This document shows, in pieces, positions 5,950-10,485 of a stretch of DNA of 10,485 nucleotides. A program made the position numbers and the translations under genes. Positions within the stretch are counted from its first letter, which is position 1; every line of letters starts with the position of its first letter. The notes below the pieces were generated by a model. It did not search any database, had not been told where the DNA came from, and was given only the letters and a program-made list of their open reading frames with translations. The stretch comes from DAOTUL01 sp034437435 (GTDB lineage: Bacteria; Chloroflexota; Anaerolineae; Aggregatilineales; Phototrophicaceae), in the NCBI GenBank assembly GCA_964417785.1, contig CAYQJO010000156.1:1-10485 (forward strand), written 5' to 3'.

Positions 5950-7839
5950 ATGCACCTGAGTACACAGACAGTGCGTCGCAAGTTACGACGCGCATTTCAG
6001 TGGGTGCTGCTCGACATCATAATCATCATCACTGCTTACATGCTCGCCTACTCAACCCGGTCATTGTTTGGCCCGCTCGATTTTTTCGATGACTTCTGGG
6101 TGGTACTCATTGCCACCACCTGGACCATATTCGTTTTCTTCATCTTCAGTATTTATGATCGCATGTGGTCGCGCACCAGCGGTCACGGTATTGCCATTCT
6201 TCTGGTCGCGGTCCTCACCGCCGGTGTCGGCATTTATCTGGTCGATCTGCTGGTGAACCCGCGCCCCATCCCCGTCAGTGTGGTGCTGCTGGCGAACACC
6301 TTCGTCTTCATCGGCATCTCCGGTATTCGCTACCGCTCGCGCCTCGTTAGCGGCTTTTCCTGGCGCTGGCGGGCTGTCTGGCACGGTGACTTCCCCACTG
6401 CCACCAAAGAGCGGGTGTTGATTATCGGCGCGGGTGAATCCGGCCAGACACTCGCGTGGCGCATCAAACACCGCTTCAACGACAATCACTATGAACTGGT
6501 CGGTTTCATCGACGACGACGAGAGCAAGGTGCATATGCTGGTCGAGGGGTGTCCCGTCCTGGGTACGCGCACGGACATCATCCACGTTGTCGAGAAGAAA
6601 CGGGTGGACCTGATTATCGTCGCCATCCATAATATCAGCGGCCAGAACTTCCGCGAGATTCTCACCTACTGCGGCGAGACCCGCGCCCGCATCAAGGTGA
6701 TTCCGGATACACTTGGCTTCATCAACGAGAAACACTACGGCCAGCTTCTCCGCGATGTGCAGCCGGAAGACCTCATCGGACGCAGCCCCATCAGCCGCCA
6801 TGAGTCCGTCGATCTCGCGTCGGTGACGGGCAAAACGGTGCTGATTACCGGGGCCGCCGGGTCGATTGGTTCCGAACTCAGCCGCCAGATGGCGACCTAC
6901 AATCCGACCTGTCTGGTCCTGCTGGACAACAACGAGAGCGCTCTCCATGATCTGACGATTGACCTGGACTCGCGCTTCCCCGATGTGGAAGTCCACCCGG
7001 TGCTGGCCGACATCACCGTCGAGACGCTGGTGGTGAATGTCTTTGAGCACTTCAAGCCGCAGGTGGTCTTCCATGCGGCGGCCTACAAGCATGTGCCGAT
7101 GCTGGAATATTACCCCGGCGAGGCGGTGCGCGTGAATGTCTTCGGCACCCGGCGGGTGGCGGAACTGGCCCGCAAGCATGGCGCTGAGCGCTTCGTCCTC
7201 ATCTCGACCGACAAGGCCGTCAATCCGACCAGCGTGATGGGAGCCAGCAAGCGGTTGTGCGAACTGCTGGTCCATACGCTGGCGGAGAACAATCAGGGGA
7301 CGTGCTTCACGGTGGTGCGTTTTGGCAACGTGCTGGGCAGTCGCGGCAGTGTGGTGCCGACCTTCAACCGGCAGATCGACAACGGCGGCCCGGTCACCGT
7401 CACCGACCCGGAGATGACACGCTACTTCATGAGCATCGCCGAGGCCGTCAATCTGGTGATTCACGCGGCCTGCCTGACGGAGAACGACGATATTTTCGTC
7501 CTGCGCATGGGCGAATTGGTGCGCATCGTGGACATCGCCGAGCGCATGATCCGCCTGCGCGGTCTGCGCCCTTATGAGGACATCCAGATCAATTTTACCG
7601 GCATACGCCCCGGCGAAAAGATTTACGAAGAACTCCACACCCAAGATGAGCGTCCGGCATCGACATCGCATCCGCATATCATGAAGTTGTGTGGCTGGCA
7701 CGAACCGCCGGAATCCACACTGTTCCTCGACGCCCTGAATGAACTACGATATGAGGACTTCCACGAGGACGGACACGCACTCGAAGCGCTGACGCAACTG
7801 GCGTCGCTGAGCTATGCGCGTGTCATAGGGATGGATTAA
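5950..7839 (+). CDS. Membrane-bound nucleotide-sugar 4,6-dehydratase (FlaA1/CapD/WbpM type)
   Basis: 629 residues, normal for the long form of the family. It likely converts UDP-GlcNAc (or a close relative) to the 4-keto-6-deoxy sugar, an early step for deoxyamino sugars in surface glycans. Seen: four membrane segments about 18-36, 49-68, 79-100 and 108-126, with YDRMWSRTS after the second, as in this family. A first Rossmann domain follows (IIGAGESGQ, G160-G165). The second, catalytic SDR domain has TGAAGSIG (G301-G307), FHAAAYKHVPMLE, STDKAVNP with D421 and K422, and SVMGASK with M430 and K434. Met in place of the usual catalytic Tyr is known from WbpM-type enzymes. The late GIRPGEKIYEEL stretch is also typical. 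It starts 15 bases after the kinase stop and ends 2 bases before the DUF4012 gene. The exact substrate cannot be read from sequence. Confidence 0.93.
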   Translation: MHLSTQTVRRKLRRAFQWVLLDIIIIITAYMLAYSTRSLFGPLDFFDDFWVVLIATTWTIFVFFIFSIYDRMWSRTSGHGIAILLVAVLTAGVGIYLVDLLVNPRPIPVSVVLLANTFVFIGISGIRYRSRLVSGFSWRWRAVWHGDFPTATKERVLIIGAGESGQTLAWRIKHRFNDNHYELVGFIDDDESKVHMLVEGCPVLGTRTDIIHVVEKKRVDLIIVAIHNISGQNFREILTYCGETRARIKVIPDTLGFINEKHYGQLLRDVQPEDLIGRSPISRHESVDLASVTGKTVLITGAAGSIGSELSRQMATYNPTCLVLLDNNESALHDLTIDLDSRFPDVEVHPVLADITVETLVVNVFEHFKPQVVFHAAAYKHVPMLEYYPGEAVRVNVFGTRRVAELARKHGAERFVLISTDKAVNPTSVMGASKRLCELLVHTLAENNQGTCFTVVRFGNVLGSRGSVVPTFNRQIDNGGPVTVTDPEMTRYFMSIAEAVNLVIHAACLTENDDIFVLRMGELVRIVDIAERMIRLRGLRPYEDIQINFTGIRPGEKIYEELHTQDERPASTSHPHIMKLCGWHEPPESTLFLDALNELRYEDFHEDGHALEALTQLASLSYARVIGMD

Positions 7840-7841
7840 TA

Positions 7842-9875
7842 ATGGAACAGCTTGAAGAACGGGAAATCAGTGGTGTCTCGCCGGAACCGGTCGGCAGTCG
7901 CCGCCGCCGCCGCCGCCGCCGTCCGAAATGGCGGCGGGCTTTGCGCCGGGTCAGCCGGTCGCTGCACCTGGGGATTATCCTGCTCACCATCGGTGTGATC
8001 GTGGTGATCGTGGGTGTCACGCAGGCGGTGTTGATCGCCGACGCCGGCAGCCAGTTGCGCGGTTCATGGACCACCATGAGCCGCGTGCTGGATACTGTGA
8101 GCAACAAGACCGGCACCGAACTCACCCTGGCCGATTTCAGCCGGCTGGAAGCGGGCGTCAACGATCTGGCCGACAGCCTGTCATCGCTGCGCCAGCGGGT
8201 GGCCTATGTCGAACCCGTCACGCGCCTTAACAATGAGTGGGAAGTCCAGTTGACCATGGCCGACGCCGCCCAGGCGCTCACCTGGTCCACCCGCGATATT
8301 CTGGCGGGTTTGCAGCCAGCGCTGACCTACATGGTCGCCGGAGACAATGCCGGCACGGTCGCCACGCAGATTTCGTCTGGCGAGCGCATTGTCGAACTGC
8401 TGAGCCTGGGCCGGGGGCGTTTTATCAGCGCGGACAGCCATCTCACTAACGCCCGTTCCATCATCGACAGTCTGCCGCTGACGGAACTCTCACCGGGCCT
8501 GCTGCTCAGCCTGGGGGATATGGAAGACTACTACAGCCAGATTGCCGACATCAACGCCCTGCTGCTGGAAATGCCGGATGTGCTGTCGGCGGTACTGGGA
8601 CTGGACGAGACAGTAAGTTACCTGATTCTGGCGCAGAACAGCGACGAACTGCGGCCATCGGGCGGCTACATCAGCACCTACGGCTGGATGACGGTGCGCA
8701 ATGGCCGTGTGGTTGATTACAGTTACAGCCCGACCACCACTACCAGCCCCTTCCCGCCGGGGCAGTCGTTCCTGGAGACCTTTGAAATACCCGATTGGTG
8801 GATTCGCTACCGGGAGCCGATTTTCGCGGCCTGGGATGGCAGTTGGTACGCTGATTTCCCCTCGACCGCTGAATTAGCCCGCAGCTATTACGACGCCGGT
8901 GCCAATCCGCAGTCACCCATCACCGGCGTGATCGCCATCGACATTGTGGGTTTTGAGTACATCATGGAGGCGCTGCAAGCGGTGCCGATGCCCGAATATG
9001 GCGTGGTGGTCCGGCCTGACAATTTCCGCGAACTGGTCTACGACATCCGCGCTTTCGGTGAGGGCGAAGTGCCGCATAAGCGTTTCGTGGCCGCCATCTA
9101 CGAGCAGATTTTCAGCGAGTGGCAGGAGATCGGGCGCGATGAGCAGACCAACAGCGACCTCCTCGGCTTACTGCTGAAGGCGCTGCAAGAGAAGCATATC
9201 ATGGTTTACTTCGCCGACGAGAGCCTGAATGAGTCGCTCTCCATTCTGGACTGGTCCGGGGTGCAGTCACCGGCGACCAACTCCGATTACCTGATGGTGG
9301 CCGACGCCAATATGGGCAACAAGTCCAACCGCTCGGTGCTGCGCCAGCTAACTTATGACGTGCAAATCCGCAACGATGACACGCTGCAAGGCCGCGTAAC
9401 CATCTCTTACGACTATCCGTCCTCGCTGGCGGAGTCGGACCCGGCGGTGGATGCCGAGTATCACGGCCCGCTGGATTACAACACGATCATGCAGGTCTTT
9501 GTCCCGGCGCAGAGCCGTCTGACCGCGTTCGACGATCTGCCACGCGACCCGGAGTTGGTCTACCATGATGCACATACGGCCTTCGTCTCGCGGGTGGAGA
9601 TTCCCTACGATGAGGCGCGGCGCTTCCAGTTCACTTACGAGACGCCGCCGCTGATCGACACCGTGGCCGGATATAACCGCTACCGGCTGCTGCTGCAAAA
9701 GCAGCCCGGTATGCTCTCGGAACCGGCCAGCGTCCAGATCACGATGCCGCCGGGGGTGACCATCATCGACACGTCGCCAGCACCGGCGGCGACCTACAGT
9801 CTCGAGTCGCTCGTCCTCGATTTCCGCCTGGACCTGACGACCGACGAATGGATCGAGATCATCTACCAGGAGTGA
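7842..9875 (+). CDS. DUF4012 membrane-anchored extracellular protein
   Basis: 677 residues. Start ATG is 2 bases after the dehydratase stop, with AGGG at 7827-7830 as a modest RBS. Seen: an acidic N-terminus, then eight arginines in a row (residues 20-27) in a longer basic segment, then one membrane helix (about 43-66). This orients the rest outside the cell. Helical region about 70-240. The DUF4012 signature YLILAQNSDELRPSGGY sits at 260-276, and ITGVIAIDIVGFEYIMEAL at 360-378. The C-terminal beta-rich part ends with YRLLLQKQPG and a hydrophobic strand, without a second membrane segment. DUF4012 proteins are known from Actinobacteria and Chloroflexota near polysaccharide genes, but their activity is not established. 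Its place right behind the Wzz kinase and dehydratase suggests work on the exported polymer, for example attachment to the envelope; this is inference. Confidence 0.88.
   Translation: MEQLEEREISGVSPEPVGSRRRRRRRRPKWRRALRRVSRSLHLGIILLTIGVIVVIVGVTQAVLIADAGSQLRGSWTTMSRVLDTVSNKTGTELTLADFSRLEAGVNDLADSLSSLRQRVAYVEPVTRLNNEWEVQLTMADAAQALTWSTRDILAGLQPALTYMVAGDNAGTVATQISSGERIVELLSLGRGRFISADSHLTNARSIIDSLPLTELSPGLLLSLGDMEDYYSQIADINALLLEMPDVLSAVLGLDETVSYLILAQNSDELRPSGGYISTYGWMTVRNGRVVDYSYSPTTTTSPFPPGQSFLETFEIPDWWIRYREPIFAAWDGSWYADFPSTAELARSYYDAGANPQSPITGVIAIDIVGFEYIMEALQAVPMPEYGVVVRPDNFRELVYDIRAFGEGEVPHKRFVAAIYEQIFSEWQEIGRDEQTNSDLLGLLLKALQEKHIMVYFADESLNESLSILDWSGVQSPATNSDYLMVADANMGNKSNRSVLRQLTYDVQIRNDDTLQGRVTISYDYPSSLAESDPAVDAEYHGPLDYNTIMQVFVPAQSRLTAFDDLPRDPELVYHDAHTAFVSRVEIPYDEARRFQFTYETPPLIDTVAGYNRYRLLLQKQPGMLSEPASVQITMPPGVTIIDTSPAPAATYSLESLVLDFRLDLTTDEWIEIIYQE
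7899..7922 (+). repeat. CGC trinucleotide tract encoding eight arginines
   Basis: Seven CGC codons and one CGT in a row, residues 20-27 of the DUF4012 protein. The tract is in frame, so slippage by whole units would change only the Arg count. It lies in the cytoplasmic part before the membrane helix and strengthens the positive-inside signal. Confidence 0.9.
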
Positions 9876-9898
9876 TCGGGTAGTTTCGCGCCCGTCGG

Positions 9899-10327
9899 CT
9901 ATGCAATGCCGACCAGCAGAATATCGAAGGTCAGATCGTGTCCCGCCAGTGGATGATTAATGTCCAGCGTCACATCATCAGCCGAGACCTCGGTGACAGT
10001 GGCGATACGACTGTCGCCGTTTTGCATGCGAATCTCCAACTGCTGGCCGGTCTGCGGGTTCAGGTCCTGCGGGAACTGGTCACGCGGGACGGGCATAATC
10101 AGATCGTCGCGCCGGGGGCCGTAGGCCTGTTCGGCGGGTACGGTGACGATCCTGGATTGGTTCGGCTCCATGCCGACTACGGCGTCTTCAAAGCCAGGGA
10201 TCACACGGCCCTCGCCCAGTGTGAACTCCAGCGGATCGCGGTCCTGTGAGGTATCGAATATCGTACCGTCTTTGAGTTTGCCGGTGTAGTGTACCTGCAC
10301 CACGTCACCTTGTTTTGCCTCTGACAT
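9899..10327 (-). CDS. SlyD-like FKBP-type peptidyl-prolyl cis-trans isomerase
   Basis: 142 residues from the second of two adjacent ATGs. It speeds cis-trans isomerisation of Xaa-Pro bonds and assists folding, probably in the cytoplasm because no signal peptide is seen. Motifs: VQVHYTGKLKDGTIFDTS, LEFTLGEGRVIPGFEDAVVGM and AYGPR make up the split FKBP domain with the inserted flap region between (about 68-120). The end, NHPLAGHDLTFDILLV, is the SlyD-class signature. The His-rich metal-binding tail of E. coli SlyD is absent. AAGGA (10334-10338) lies 6 bases before the ATG at 10327 but only 3 before the one at 10330, hence the chosen start; the longer version adds one Met. It converges on the DUF4012 gene with 23 bases between stops and no clear terminator. 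It is a housekeeping gene, probably not part of the polysaccharide set. Confidence 0.93.
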   Translation of the reverse strand: MSEAKQGDVVQVHYTGKLKDGTIFDTSQDRDPLEFTLGEGRVIPGFEDAVVGMEPNQSRIVTVPAEQAYGPRRDDLIMPVPRDQFPQDLNPQTGQQLEIRMQNGDSRIATVTEVSADDVTLDINHPLAGHDLTFDILLVGIA

Positions 10328-10377
10328 CATATTTCCTTAGCTAATTTGCAGTGCTTCCACCCTACCAGAGGTCGCCA

Positions 10378-10406
10378 AATATGAAAAGGTTGTGTGTCGC
10401 GGCCAA
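10378..10406 (-). promoter_or_regulatory. Candidate promoter of the SlyD-like gene
   Basis: On the minus strand TTGGCC (10406-10401), a 17-base spacer and CATATT (10383-10378) give 4 of 6 matches each to the -35 and -10 consensus. The -10 ends about 50 bases before the start codon. The match is moderate and the usual sigma-factor consensus is assumed for this phylum. Confidence 0.35.
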
Positions 10407-10431
10407 ACCAACTACCTGGTGTTTGTGGCCG

Positions 10432-10459
10432 GCGGACGCCCGGTTGGGCGTCCCTACGG
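10432..10459. repeat. Palindromic dispersed repeat, copy 2
   Basis: A perfect 8-bp inverted repeat, GGACGCCC (10434-10441) and GGGCGTCC (10446-10453), encloses the loop GGTT and is followed by CTACG. It aligns without gaps to copy 1 at 1034-1061, differing only in the six central bases and the last base. The closing stem pair is C:G here and A:T in copy 1, a compensatory change. A further GGGACG (10476-10481) mirrors CGTCCC (10449-10454), so the element may continue past the right edge. Confidence 0.75.
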
Positions 10460-10485
10460 CGGTTGGCGTCATGGCGGGACGGCAC

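Noticed and set aside
4108..5955. 615-codon open frame on the minus strand opposite the BY-kinase gene
   Set aside because: It lies antisense to a clearly functional gene with intact motifs. Its His/Arg/Gly-rich translation has no domain, as expected for the shadow frame of a GC-rich gene.
6061..7701. 546-codon open frame on the minus strand opposite the dehydratase gene
   Set aside because: Same shadow effect; the sense strand carries a full dehydratase with Rossmann and catalytic motifs.
9876..9898. Shared bidirectional terminator between the two convergent stops
   Set aside because: Only a 4-bp CGGG/CCCG pairing with a large loop is present, too weak to call.
10432..10485. CRISPR repeat or insertion sequence end
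   Set aside because: There are only two copies nearly 10 kb apart, with no spacer array, transposase or target-site duplication in view.

Overview
The window looks like a stretch of a Chloroflexota genome, probably class Anaerolineae. The grounds are high GC, secreted proteins with Thr/Pro-rich 'TPTATP' tails, a secreted protein with the N-terminal Cys box and SH3b/FecR-like layout that I recall from that phylum, and a DUF4012 protein beside a Wzz-type tyrosine kinase. The taxon is inferred from protein style; no marker gene is present. An exact 100-base N run (1063-1162) shows this is a scaffold whose contigs were joined across a gap of unknown size.

Left part (2-2837): two related secreted proteins of the DUF4350/GldG-like type lie in the same direction. 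The first runs off the left edge and ends in a Thr/Pro-rich tail. The second is a fusion: signal peptide, GldG-like domain, a CBM9/DOMON-like beta domain and a C-terminal SH3b domain. A palindromic repeat and the N gap separate them. Next comes a short AT-rich promoter-like stretch (2838-2955) and a cysteine-rich secreted protein of unknown function (2956-4233) with a degenerate SH3b and a FecR-like region.

Middle part (4288-9875): a tight, co-directional exopolysaccharide set. It holds a Wzz/BY-kinase (chain-length control and export), a membrane-bound FlaA1/WbpM-type nucleotide-sugar 4,6-dehydratase (precursor synthesis) and a DUF4012 membrane-anchored extracellular protein. Gaps of 15 and 2 bases argue for one transcript. 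Together they suggest making, exporting and perhaps anchoring a surface polysaccharide. No glycosyltransferase, flippase or polymerase is in view, so the locus is either larger or split.

Right part (9876-10485): a convergent SlyD-like FKBP peptidyl-prolyl isomerase on the minus strand, its putative promoter, and a second copy of the same palindromic repeat seen next to the gap. The two copies differ at one stem pair by a compensatory change, which points to a dispersed, structure-conserved repeat family. No tRNA, rRNA, CRISPR array or transposase is visible.
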